A stretch of 64,000 bases of DNA from Carex sylvatica. Lineage: Eukaryota; Streptophyta; Magnoliopsida; Poales; Cyperaceae. Within the stretch, counting starts at the first letter, position 1. Each line of letters begins with the position of its first letter. The stretch lies in contig CAXKVR010000255.1 in the NCBI GenBank assembly GCA_964058845.1, positions 25,793 to 89,792 on the forward strand, given 5' to 3'. Shown piece after piece: positions 44,209 to 54,527 of this stretch. The notes below the pieces were generated by a model. The model was not told the DNA's origin and ran no database searches. It saw only the letters and a program-made list of their open reading frames with translations. Both the position numbers and the translations under genes were made by a program.

Positions 44209-45890
44209 AATTCTAGAGCATACTTGCGTTGCTTCCTCGTTTCTATATTATTATTCTACAGATAGAGACAACCCACTTCTATATATTCTTTCCTATAATA
44301 AGATCCATCATAATATGATTAATTATATGATCATACCATTATTTATTCGGAATAAACTGACTTATAGAAAACCGAAATTTTTTCAGTTACCACGGTAAAA
44401 TTTCAAAATTAATTAGTTAAAACTCTAAATTTCAAATTTCAAAAATACCACCCACACAAACTCAGTTTGTGCATGAATTTTCTTTTTTCCTTTATTTGGT
44501 ACGTCACCTGAACTTGCACACCAAACATTTCTTTTATGCGCCAGCTGAGCTTGTGCACCAACTTTTTTTTTTTTTTTTTAGTTTTGTTCTGTTGCACATA
44601 TTATTTGTAGTATAAAACGTTCATCTTATAATTTGTAGTAATTTGTGCACCAACTTACTTAGTACAAAATACTGCTCATATTGTATGTATAATTTGTAGT
44701 AACTTTTAGTTCAAACTTAGAATAAAATTTTATTCGTTAAGTGTGTTTTATTTTTTACAATTTCTCCATCTAATTTGATGCGAATATATAATTCTAAATA
44801 CCACATAACAAAATATAATAGAACAGGAAAAAAACTTGGTCCAAAAATTTTAGAGACAACAAAATATAACTTAAAAAAAATGGTATGCAGACCCAGCTAG
44901 CGCACAAAAAAAAAATCATGCGCATACTGGAGTAGCGTGGGTGGTGATTTTTTTAATTTTGAATTTTAGAGTGTAAACTAATTAATTTTAGAGTGTTAAA
45001 AAATGGGGGAACGATTTCAAATTATTGCATTTATAATGCATTCGACGCATGCACGCAACTACAGATAGATATCTTGCACTTAATTTGCATTTCATTACTG
45101 AAAAAAAAAAAAAAAAACTTGGTACAACTCAATTTACAGGTCGCTCTCTTGAAACACCAACCCAACAAAATGGAAAGGGGACCAATTTTAAATCCAGACA
45201 AAAAACAAGGACTTGATAATAAATAACCGCCATTACTGTGTTGTCTCTTTCCTTTTTTTTTTTTTTTTTTAAATCTATTCATTTTTATACTTTGACCTCA
45301 ATATATTAGTTAGATTATGAAAGAAGTCTACGTAATTTTATTCATTTTTAAAAAGAAAAAGCTTACAAACAAAAGGGCATACCAAACTTGACATTTTTAA
45401 TTATTTTTAGATCATTTTTCAAAAATCATAAAAATAGTAACAAATTTTTAAAAATAATAAAAATTAGTATTCTATAAGTTTTTGATATATAAAAAATTTA
45501 AAATTTCACGCGTAAACATTTCAATATTATATGAATTAATTACATCATGAATTAAAGCACTAACACATGAGAAAATATATCATCTGAGTTCAATATTATA
45601 TTAATTAATTACATCTCAGTGCATGCATTTCCAGTTTCTCTCACCAGTGAATCCCAAAACCACCTACTATATATACAATACAATACAATACAATACAATA
45701 CAATACATATATAGAGATATATAATAATATAATGTTATTAATTAACAAATATTGTGCAACAAATGCACAACACAATATTAAACCCATCCCGAGTAAATTA
45801 AATACAACCTAGTAGTAAAAATGTAAAAATAATTTTAATTACATCTCCATGTCAACTAGGACATCATCCTCATCCTCCCAAATTGCTGCC

Positions 45891-45932
<42 letters not shown>
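44209..45932. other. Intergenic, no gene seen
   Basis: AT-rich. Contains a CAATA pentanucleotide microsatellite (45674-45706) and a long TA microsatellite (45893-45932) next to the foldback element. Poly-A and poly-T tracts at 45100 and 45255. No coding frame supported. Confidence 0.45.
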
Positions 45933-45936
<4 letters not shown>

Positions 45937-46341
45937 ACCGGCTAATTTGCTGCTGGCAGCATTTCTGTCCGAGGTGCTGCCGGCCATTTTTTTATTTTGT
46001 GATGTCCAAACAACAAATCCAAACCGTTAGATGTTTAATCCATATTATAATCTACTTGGAGACCAAATTTTACATTTTTTTGAATTTTTTTACTATTTAT
46101 TAAGCTGGTTTGAAAACTGCTGATTTCAGTAAATTTCTGCAGCATTGAAATCAGCAGTTTTCAAACCAGCTTAATAAATAGTAAAAAAATTCAAAAAAAT
46201 GTAAAATTTGGTCTCCAAGTAGATTATAATATGGATTAAACATCTAACGGTTTGGATTTATTTTTTGGACATCACAAAATAAAAAAACAGCCGGCAGCAC
46301 CTCGGGCAGAAATGCTGCCAGCAGCAAATTAGCCGTTCCCT
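45933..46341. mobile_element. Long foldback MITE in a TA microsatellite
   Basis: Two arms of about 195 bp, differing at roughly eight positions, meet around a 14-bp loop near 46134. Ends AGGGACCGGCTAATTTGCTG and, on the minus strand, AGGGAACGGCTAATTTGCTG. Both sides are TA repeats, so the target site duplication (TA or longer) cannot be read. Nearly perfect pairing suggests a recent insertion. Some arm words (CCAAATTTTACATTTTTTTG, TACTATTTATTAAG) are loosely related to the MITE at 31804. Confidence 0.85.
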
Positions 46342-47367
46342 ATATATATATATATATATTCTCATAGTTTATTATTAAAACATGAGTGAGACTATTGTAC
46401 TATGCATAGTACGGATCGGTCTGTACTCTAGATCAATATCTTTATTTTCAAAGTTTAAATATTTGATCTAAATCGTTCAACATGGTCTATCCTCTGAAGC
46501 CCAATTGGAGCTTAACTGAGCCTTAATCGATCAAATTTCAGCAAGCAACATATTTTATAATTTTTGTACTATTTTTTTTCGTAGATAGGCAGAAAATCAC
46601 GACTTTTACATGGTCCAAAATTTTCAATATGCGCAGTCTTAGTATGGCACTAAATATGTTATTTATTTATTTTTAGTTATGTTCTGTTATGTTCTATTTT
46701 GTTATGATCTAAAGTGTTTGAAATTTTTGAAGAAAAAATTCTACAAATAATTTATGAATAGGTATTGGAATAATATGAAATTTGTAAAAAACTTTAGACA
46801 TCTATTTAATATGAAATATGATGCATCTAACTTAGGGATAAATTTTGTACATTTGCCCTTGTGACTTTTTTTTTCCAAGCTCTTTAATTTGTCATTTAAT
46901 CTATTTTAAATCTTTTTTTGGATATATGAGTACCCTTTATTAAATGATGAAATTCACTCTTAAAACAATTGTTCATAATTTTCTTTTTTCTCTATTTTTT
47001 TATTATTAGTTGTGTCAGAAAAAGAAAAAAGAGTATGAGGAGTAATTAAAAGGGAAATTTCTAGTGTACTCATCTAAACTTCTAAAATAGCTAATTTTCT
47101 CATGAAATCATCTTAATATCCAATATCCCTAAAGAAATTTCTTGTATCCCCTTTCATTCATTAAACTTTGTTATTTAATTATTTAAAAAGTTATGTTGAT
47201 GTTGTGGATACCAAGTCACTGGCAGTTTTAGATCAGGTGGTAGAAATTTTAATTTAATGCTTTGTAGAGAAGAAAAAGGGACATTTTTGGCATTTGAGTA
47301 ATTTTCCATGCATGACCTATGACATGCATTGCAGACTGACAAGCATATTAATTTCTAAATAAATTCA
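46342..47367. other. Intergenic, no gene seen
   Basis: AT-rich; a piece around 46385-46640 (ACTATGCATAGTACGGATCGG, GATCTAAATCGTTCAACATGG) resembles parts of the MITE-like repeats at 40440 and 31900. No coding frame supported. Confidence 0.4.
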
Positions 47368-47469
47368 CACTTCCATCCCATGCATTGGAGTAGATTAGGC
47401 CCACTTCCATCCCATGCATTGCAGTAGATTAGGCCCACTTCCATCCCATGCATTGCAGTAGATTAGGCC
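47368..47469. repeat. 34-bp tandem repeat, three copies
   Basis: CACTTCCATCCCATGCATTG...GTAGATTAGGCC at 47368-47401, 47402-47435 and 47436-47469; copy 1 differs from the others by one base, and a partial fourth (CACTTCCC) follows. Lies about 1.5 kb upstream of the coiled-coil start codon, outside the likely promoter core. Confidence 0.9.
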
Positions 47470-47599
47470 CACTTCCCGGCCCAAAGCTACCAACTATCTA
47501 AAACTCAACTAAATCAAATAAATAAAAGGGTCCCATATTTATCCGACCGAGTATTTGAAAATCGGACGGCTGTGATTGTAAAATTTGTAATCAACAAAT

Positions 47600-48250
47600 C
47601 AGCGGAGAGAGTCTGAGAGTGCAGATTCTATAAAGTACCTCAAATTTTTAATTCAGATCCGGATCCGGCACGAGTAAATGCACGGTCCGGATCAAAACTC
47701 AAATTCGGCTGAGAGACTGAGATTGAGAGTTCTAACCTCTGACGTACCTCAATTTTTGCCTTTAGATCTGGACCGTTCGGTTCGAATACGAAAGCAGATA
47801 TGACGGTGTTGATAAAACATCAAATTTTGATTTACTTTAGGTGATATGAATTCCTGAGATTGAGGTTAAAAGTCTCTATTCTCTACTCGCGAGTAGAGAC
47901 TGAGACCGAGTCCAAATTCTCAGAAGTACCTCAAATTTTGTCTCTATATGGAGACCGTTTGATCATAATTTTAATTAGATCTGATGGTACAGATCGAAAC
48001 TCAAAATTTGAGTTACTTTAGTGATTTGAATTCCATTGACAGAGACCAAAAGAGACTCTCCATTTCGAAATTGGAAAGCTCCTCTTCCTCGTCCTCTTCA
48101 CTCTTCAGTCTCCCCCCCTTTCCAGCATTTAAAACCGAGAGAACGAAAAAATCAATAGAGGTTTGATTGATTCATTCATTATAAAAGTAGATAGATCTCG
48201 AATCGAATCCACGCTCTCTCCTCAATCAATGCCCTTGATTGTAATCTCAG
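47600..48250 (+). promoter_or_regulatory. Promoter and leader region of the coiled-coil gene
   Basis: Holds imperfect repeats built on AAGTACCTCAAATTTT followed by a purine-rich GATCTGGACCGTTCG-type word (47633, 47742, 47924), and AAAACTCAAATT blocks. A CT-rich stretch (48070-48120) suits a plant leader. A good splice donor (AATCTCAG/GTATTA) lies at 48250/48251, implying a leader exon and an intron ending before the start codon. Transcription start not placed. Confidence 0.5.
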
Positions 48251-48701
48251 GTATTACTTACTCTTTCCATTTCTGTCACTCGCTAATCGCTAGGCTAGGG
48301 TTTTAATCGCCAGGGTTTAGTTAATTAGTTTTTAGTTTTGCATCTATCTACTAATTGCTGCTTGTAGGTTTCGTTTTCGTAATTGCGAGATTAATAATTT
48401 GTATTGGTATCTTATTAGTCTGAGTAACCCCTTATCTGTGCTAGGGTTTTGTATATGCTACAGATTGTATTTGTCATTTTGATTTCAAAATCTGGATCTA
48501 AGTCTTGAGCTCATTTTCTTTTCTTTTTTCTTAAATTTGATGAAAGCTAGCCTAGGTAGTTGTAACTTATAAGATTATTTTTCAGATTATTTTTACATAA
48601 CAAATTCACCATTTTACAAATTGACTATATTTTTTTTTCTACAATTATCCTATTTACAGTTCTTGTTAATACATTTCTGTATAGGTGATTCAAGTTGAAA
48701 A

Positions 48702-48746
48702 ATGGAAACCGGGGTCAAATCTGAATTGACCGATTTTGCAGCATGA
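48702..48746 (+). other. Duplicated start segment forming a short upstream frame
   Basis: 48683-48730 (TATAGGTGATTCAAGTTG...) is a near-perfect copy of 48953-49006, which carries the true start. The copied ATG at 48702 encodes the same first ten residues (METGVKSELT), then four different ones and a TGA at 48744. Flanking sequence is duplicated too (48442-48525 like 48863-48945). The duplicated acceptor-like TATAG at 48680-48684 could be used instead of the one at 48951-48955; the leader would then contain this upstream frame. Confidence 0.8.
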
Positions 48747-48976
48747 TTTATTTGTCATTTTCTTATGGGGACAGTACCAGTACTATTTTTACCGGTATAT
48801 ATATATTTAGACGAGCATGTCAGAAATTAACCCTTTATCCGTTTTCTTCTTTCCATTTGCTAGGGTTTTGTCTATGCTACAGATTGTATTTGTCATTTTT
48901 TATTTCCTACTCTAGATCTAGTTTTTGAGCTCATTCTCTTTTATTTTTAATATAGGTAGGTGATTCGAGTTGAAAA

Positions 48977-51900
48977 ATGGAAACCGGGGTCAAATCTGAA
49001 TTGACCGAAACCCTAAAACAGGCCCATGAAGAAGTAACTTCTCTGAAAGCCGCCTTGTCAGAGAAAGAATTTGCTATGCAAACCCTAATTTGCACCCATG
49101 AGAAATCAAAAACAACTCTGAAAGAACAAATTTCAAAATTGGAGGCTGAAAAGAGAGACCTTGTCTCATCCTTAGATGAAGCGAATTTGATTAGAGAAGA
49201 GAGAGATGGGGCAGTTGGTGTGTGCAGAGAAGAGATCAAACAGCTGAGATCGCTTCTGGCTGAGTCTCAAAAGAAGTGCAAGGAGACTGAGGAGTGGGCC
49301 CATTCTGGTAAAGAGGTGAAATTTAAAGAGCAATTGTTGGTACAGTTTGAAGAGGAACGAAACAAGGTCGAAAATCAGTTGAAGTGGAAATGTGAACAGT
49401 TTGCTCATTTAGAAGAGGCGCATAAAAAACAGCAATCTGAGTTGAAAGAACTCAAAAGAGAGAAGGAAGTGGAGAAATTGGAGTTTTTCAGTAAAATCAG
49501 CGATTTGGAGTCACATTTGGATGAGCAAACCCGTTTAGCTGACGATTTGCGTACCCGTTTAGAGATATGTAACCAGGTACTGGCAAGAGAAGAGAGCAAA
49601 AGGAAGTTGCTTGAAGTGGAATTGCACGAATCTCGAGATCAGTACAATAGTCTGGTTACTGATTTTGAGGCGGCCAAATTGGCTGTTGAATCAGTGACAG
49701 CAAAGAGAGATGAGGAGATAGCATCTTTGAGGGGTATTTTAGCAGATAAGTCCTTGCAAATTAAAGAACTTGAATTTGAGAAGGCACACAATGAGCAAGA
49801 AAACCAGGAACTGAGGGATTCTTTGAAAGAGTACAGAGAGGCTGAGATTGGTGGAGTTGAGAAATCAAAGAAATATAGGGTTTTAGAGAAGGCCCACAAG
49901 GGATGTGCCGAGAAAATTCGAAAAAGAGATGTTCAAATTGATAATTTGAAGAGAGATCTAGTTGAGACAGAAGAACTTGTTGATAAATTACAGAATGAAT
50001 TGGAAGCAAAAGAGAAAGTTGGAGAGATTGAAATTGAGAATTTGAAGAGAGATGAGGTAAATAATTTACAGAAGAGAGAGGAAGCTTTGCTGGAAGAAAG
50101 GGACATGGTGATTGGTGAACTTAAAGAGAAAAATGACTTAGTTAAACAGGTAAAAGAGTGCATGGTCAGAGAAGAGGAGTTAGTGAGAGAAAATGATAGG
50201 TTGATCTGTGAAGTTAGAGAGAGAGAAGGGGTGATAAAGCAGCTTAATACTCTGGTTAAAGAAAAGGAGATGTTGTTTGGTGAAGCCAGAGAGAGAGAAG
50301 GTATAGCAGATCAGCTCAGAGAATGCAAGGAGAGAGAAGAGGCTTTAGTGAGAGAAAATGATAGGTTGGTCTGTGAAGTTAGAGAGAGAGAAGGGGTGAT
50401 AAAGCAGCTTAATACTCTGGTTAAAGAAAAGGAGATGTTGTTTGGTGAAGCCAGAGAGAGAGAAGGTATAGCAGATCAGCTCAGAGAATGCAGGGAGAGA
50501 GAAGAGGCTTTAGTGAGAGAAAATGATAGGCTGATCTGTGAAGTTAGAGAGAGAGAAGGGGTGATAAAGCAGCTTAATACTCTGGTTAAAGAAAAGGAGA
50601 TGTTGTTTGGTGAAGTTAGAGAGAGAGAGGATATAGCACATCAGTTCAGAGAATGCAAGGAGAGAGAAGAGGCTTTAGTGAGAGAAAATGATAGGCTGAT
50701 CTGTGAAGTTAGAGAGAGAGAAGGGGTGATAAAGCAGCTTAATACTCTGGTTAAAGAAAAGGAGATGTTGTTTGGTGAAGTTAGAGAGAGAGAAGGTATA
50801 GCACATCAGCTGAGAGAATGCAAGGAGAGAGAAGAGGCTTTAGTGAGAGAAAATGATAGGCTGATCTGTGAAGTTAGAGAGAGAGAAGGGGTGATAAAGC
50901 AGCTTAATACTCTGGTTAAAGAAAAGGAGATGTTGTTTGGTGAAGCCAGCGAGAGAGAAGAGGCTTTAGTGAGAGAAAATGATAGGCTGATCTGTGAAGT
51001 TAGAGAGAGAGAAGGGGTGATAAAGGAGCTTAATAGTCTGGTTAAAGAAAAGGAAATGTTGTTTGGTGAAGTTAGAGAGAGAGAAGAGGCTTTAGTGAGA
51101 GAAAATGATAGGCTGATCTGTGAAGTTAGAGAGAGAGAAGGGGTGATAAAGGAGCTTAATAGTCTGGTTAAAGAAAAGGAAATGTTGGTTGGTGAAGTTA
51201 GAGAGAGAGAAGAGGCTTTAGTGAGAGAAAATGATAGGCTGATCTGTGAAGTTAGAGAGAGAGAAGGGGTGATAAAGGAGCTTAATAGTCTGGTTAAAGA
51301 AAAGGAAATGTTGGTTGGTGAAGTTAGAGAGAGAGAAGGTATAGCGGATCAGTTCAGAGAATGCAAGGAGAGAGAAGAGGCTTTAGTGAGAGAAAATGAT
51401 AGGCTGATTTGTGAAGTTAGAGAGAGAGATGGGGTGATAAAGCAGCTTAATACTCTGGTTAAAGAAAAGGAGATGTTGCTTGGTGAAGTTAGAGAGAGAG
51501 AAAGAGTGATAAAGGAGCTTAATATGGAGAGAACAAAGCTTTCGGAGAAAGAAAATGAGATGTGGATTGGTGAAGTTAGAGAGAGAGAAAGGATAGCAGA
51601 ACAGCTCAGAGAATGCAAGGAGAGAGAAGAGGTTTTAGTGAGAGAAAACGAGATGTTAATTTGTGAAATTAGAGAGAGGGAAGGACTAATTGAAGAGCTT
51701 AGAGGAGAAAAATCGAGGTTGGAATCTGAGGTTTGTTCTTTTGAAGAAGAGAAAACGAAATTTGTTGAAATCAGAAATGAAATGGCAAAGAAATTGCTGG
51801 AAATCAAATTCAAACTTGATCCTTTGAAAGAAAAATGTACTGAATTTGCAAAAGAAAAAAGGAATGAAGTTTCAGGTTTGGAAATGAACCTTGAATTTCT

Positions 51901-52333
51901 CGTAGAAGAGTTAGAGAACTCGATTTCAGAAAACGAAAAATTAAAATTTGAGGTACAGGAAATGACCACAAATTACTTTCTCCAAAAGCATGAAATTGAA
52001 TTCCGGGAAGGGCTTTTTTGTGATATGGAAATAGAAATGGATAGATTTGAAAACCAGTTGGAGAGGGAGAGATTAGAAAACAAGGCGAAATGTGTTCGAT
52101 TTTCGAATGATATGAAGAGGTTAATGCGAGAAAAGGAAACCCTAGCATTGCAAATTCATGAACTAAATTGCGGGATTGGATCACTTTTCTGCGCAGATGG
52201 AGAAATTAAGGCGATTTCTGAGAGGATTTTGCAAAAGATGAGAAATGAAGGCGAATTTATGCATGAGAAAAAGTGTAAGTCAATTGTATTGCTTACTGGT
52301 ACCAGATCACCTCTTAAGGAGAATAACTTCTAG
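48977..52333 (+). CDS. Long coiled-coil protein, 1118 residues, with internal minisatellite
   Basis: Single uninterrupted coding exon from ATG 48977 to TAG 52331-52333. The whole chain is rich in Glu, Lys, Arg and Leu, with no long hydrophobic segment and few Pro or Gly outside the repeat, so it should form an extended coiled coil in cytoplasm, nucleus or on the cytoskeleton. I do not recognise a named family; it resembles plant myosin-heavy-chain-like or golgin-like proteins only in composition. Residues about 413-813 are eight tandem units (50213-51415), each starting VREREGVIK and ending ENDRLICE. Degenerate units follow to about 51660. The C-terminal 220 residues are less repetitive and end RSPLKENNF; an SPLK site could be phosphorylated. 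The start is supported by a 3-prime splice site 20 bases upstream. No premature stops. Confidence 0.85.
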   Translation: METGVKSELTETLKQAHEEVTSLKAALSEKEFAMQTLICTHEKSKTTLKEQISKLEAEKRDLVSSLDEANLIREERDGAVGVCREEIKQLRSLLAESQKKCKETEEWAHSGKEVKFKEQLLVQFEEERNKVENQLKWKCEQFAHLEEAHKKQQSELKELKREKEVEKLEFFSKISDLESHLDEQTRLADDLRTRLEICNQVLAREESKRKLLEVELHESRDQYNSLVTDFEAAKLAVESVTAKRDEEIASLRGILADKSLQIKELEFEKAHNEQENQELRDSLKEYREAEIGGVEKSKKYRVLEKAHKGCAEKIRKRDVQIDNLKRDLVETEELVDKLQNELEAKEKVGEIEIENLKRDEVNNLQKREEALLEERDMVIGELKEKNDLVKQVKECMVREEELVRENDRLICEVREREGVIKQLNTLVKEKEMLFGEAREREGIADQLRECKEREEALVRENDRLVCEVREREGVIKQLNTLVKEKEMLFGEAREREGIADQLRECREREEALVRENDRLICEVREREGVIKQLNTLVKEKEMLFGEVREREDIAHQFRECKEREEALVRENDRLICEVREREGVIKQLNTLVKEKEMLFGEVREREGIAHQLRECKEREEALVRENDRLICEVREREGVIKQLNTLVKEKEMLFGEASEREEALVRENDRLICEVREREGVIKELNSLVKEKEMLFGEVREREEALVRENDRLICEVREREGVIKELNSLVKEKEMLVGEVREREEALVRENDRLICEVREREGVIKELNSLVKEKEMLVGEVREREGIADQFRECKEREEALVRENDRLICEVRERDGVIKQLNTLVKEKEMLLGEVRERERVIKELNMERTKLSEKENEMWIGEVRERERIAEQLRECKEREEVLVRENEMLICEIREREGLIEELRGEKSRLESEVCSFEEEKTKFVEIRNEMAKKLLEIKFKLDPLKEKCTEFAKEKRNEVSGLEMNLEFLVEELENSISENEKLKFEVQEMTTNYFLQKHEIEFREGLFCDMEIEMDRFENQLERERLENKAKCVRFSNDMKRLMREKETLALQIHELNCGIGSLFCADGEIKAISERILQKMRNEGEFMHEKKCKSIVLLTGTRSPLKENNF
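50213..51415 (+). repeat. In-frame minisatellite, five 165-bp and three 126-bp units
   Basis: Order by length: 165, 165, 165, 165, 126, 126, 126, 165. Units start at 50213, 50378, 50543, 50708, 50873, 50999, 51125 and 51251. The short unit lacks a 39-bp block (GIADQLRECKERE-type, 13 residues). All lengths are multiples of three, so the frame is kept. Units 1-5 carry KQLNTL and units 6-8 KELNSL, which shows the order of recent duplications. Confidence 0.95.
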
Positions 52334-54527
52334 TTAATAGTTAATTTCTCGTTCTATTGTTACAACTTGTGTTGTAATTTTTTTTTTTTTTTCTAATTGA
52401 AGTTGAACTTGTTGCAATTAGTTTGAAATTTGAAATTGTACTAATTGTGCTTTATATTTTGGACTTGTGTTCGTCAAATTGAGTAATTGTCTATCAAATA
52501 TGAGATAGATTGAAGTTTTTTGTGACATGAAATGTACTGGTATTGTAAGAAACAGTATTGGAGACAGTACCAGTACTATTTTTTTTTTACCACTATATAT
52601 ATTCAGACAGTACATATTTCAGTTTTACAAAAATCAGAGGGCCAAAGGCAAATTTGTAATATGTGGGTTATAATTGAAGTAATTGTGCTTTGTTTTGGGA
52701 CATTTTTTGTTTGTCAAATTGAGCCATTTGTCTATCAAATATAAGATAGATTGAATTATTTTGTGACATGAAATATACTGGTATTGTAAGAAACAATAAT
52801 GGGGACAGTACCAGTACTATTTTTGACCAGTATGTATATTCAGGCGAGCATGTCAGAAATTAAGGAATCAGAATCAGATGGGCTGTTGTAAATTTGAAAT
52901 ATCTGGGTGGGTAATTCGAAAAATGAATGTCTCAGAAATGAAGCATCAGATGGGCAATGGTAAATTTGAATTATGTGGGTGGTAAATTCCAATAATTACT
53001 TGTTTGAGAAGTCATTTATTAGGGTTCTTTATTTTAATTAATAAAGAAATTTGTAAAAGAAATATTGATGATTGTTAATTAAATGAACCTTACTTTTGGT
53101 GGGTGTTTAGTTTAATTAATGGAGCCTTAATTTGACCGGGCACATATAAAGTAATATTGGATCGGGTGACAATGAGGTGGAGATCCGAATGCGCATTTTC
53201 ATACACATTCATATAAAACTAGTTTTACTAATGCTCTATTTTTAACAATAAATTTATTTTATTCAGAGTTTTAAATAGCTAGCTATAGCTGCGCAGCTTG
53301 CACTATAGCTTTTTCGGACATCAAAAGTTATAATGCTATTAATCTTTTTTTTTTCTTTTATAATGATTTTAAATAGTTAACTATGGTTGCACTATAATTA
53401 CGCTATAGTTTTTTCGAATCTTATAGCGCTATAATTACTATTTAGAACCTTGATTTTATCGTAAATTACTAAATAAAATATTATATAAAATGTAAATATA
53501 AATCAATCTAATAATAATAATTATTATATAGTTATATGTTATAAAAAATAATATCATATATATTTTTATATTGAGTAGGGTGTTTTTAAGCTCATTAAGT
53601 CTTTTAATTTATCATCTTATCTCCAAAATTTATCGGAATCAATTCAAATAATGAATTCAAATTATTGAAACGATCTACTTCATAAGTAATACGTTTACAT
53701 ATCAAATTTTTAAAATTTTGACTCGATTTAGTATAAAGTCAAGTGATAAAAAATAAAAAAATTTAAAATTTGACATTCAAACACATGACTCGTAAAGTAT
53801 ATTAGTTTCAACTGTTTAAATTCATTGTTTAAAATCAATCCTATTAATTTAAAAGATAAACTCATCAAATAAAATAAGTTAGATAACTTAGAAACACTCT
53901 AATTCTTACCTAATTGAATAACAAGTAAAAAATAATTTTTACCCATAATTTTATCTGATAATCTAAGAGAGAAAAATATTATCCATAATTGTCTTGTCAT
54001 AAAAAAAAAAGGCAGAAAAATAGATAAAAGAGTATCATTGACACCAGAATCTTGGTCGCATTTAATTAGCAGTGGCGTAGTCACGCGACGTGGATATGCG
54101 TAAATGATTTTCTTTGTTTTCTAACTGTTAAGGACTTAAGGCGTTGACCGCTAGTGGGAGCAATCATATTATATGTACAGAGTCGTAGAAATAGTTAGTG
54201 TTGAAAAATGAGAATCCTGCATAATAATTTCGTGGTGGTTTCACTCGCGAGCACCTAACCAACCAAAGATAGTTAGCGCGCTTTACCTAAAGTAACTGAA
54301 ATTTCGAGTTTGAAGTAGAACCGTTCGATCTGCTCCGAATTTTAATCGAACTGTCCGTATCTAAAAGAAAAAATTAGATTACTTGAGAGAGATCTGAACC
54401 CAACGAAACCAACCAGGGAAGTACCTCTTCTCCTGTTCTCTATTTTGCTCTCTCTCTCTCTCGTCAAAGCAAGCAGCAGCAACCAGTTTTGAGTTTTTAC
54501 TTGATACTCATATTGATTGATCGGTCG
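52334..54527. other. Intergenic; downstream repeats of the coiled-coil gene and a MITE
   Basis: 52530-52620 and 52765-52865 are diverged copies of a module (ACTGGTATTGTAAGAAACA, GACAGTACCAGTACTATTTT, CAGACGAGCATGTCAGAAAT) that also occurs in the leader intron at 48765-48835. The rest is AT-rich, with the MITE at 53574-53906. Nearing 54528 the sequence becomes less AT-rich, with a CT-repeat (54446-54465) likely in the leader of the thioesterase gene. Confidence 0.6.
53574..53906. mobile_element. Diverged foldback MITE, relative of 31405-31791
   Basis: Left AGTAGGGTGTTTTTAAGCTC and right ...TTAGAAACACTCTAATTCTT are inverted, and the internal TATAAAGTCAAGTG word is shared with 31571. Arms are heavily mutated, so it is older than the copy in the CACTA element. 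Confidence 0.55.

Noticed and set aside
49172..51969. Many Ser/Phe/Leu-rich minus-strand frames opposite the coiled-coil gene
   Set aside because: Antisense shadows caused by Glu/Lys-rich codons on the plus strand.
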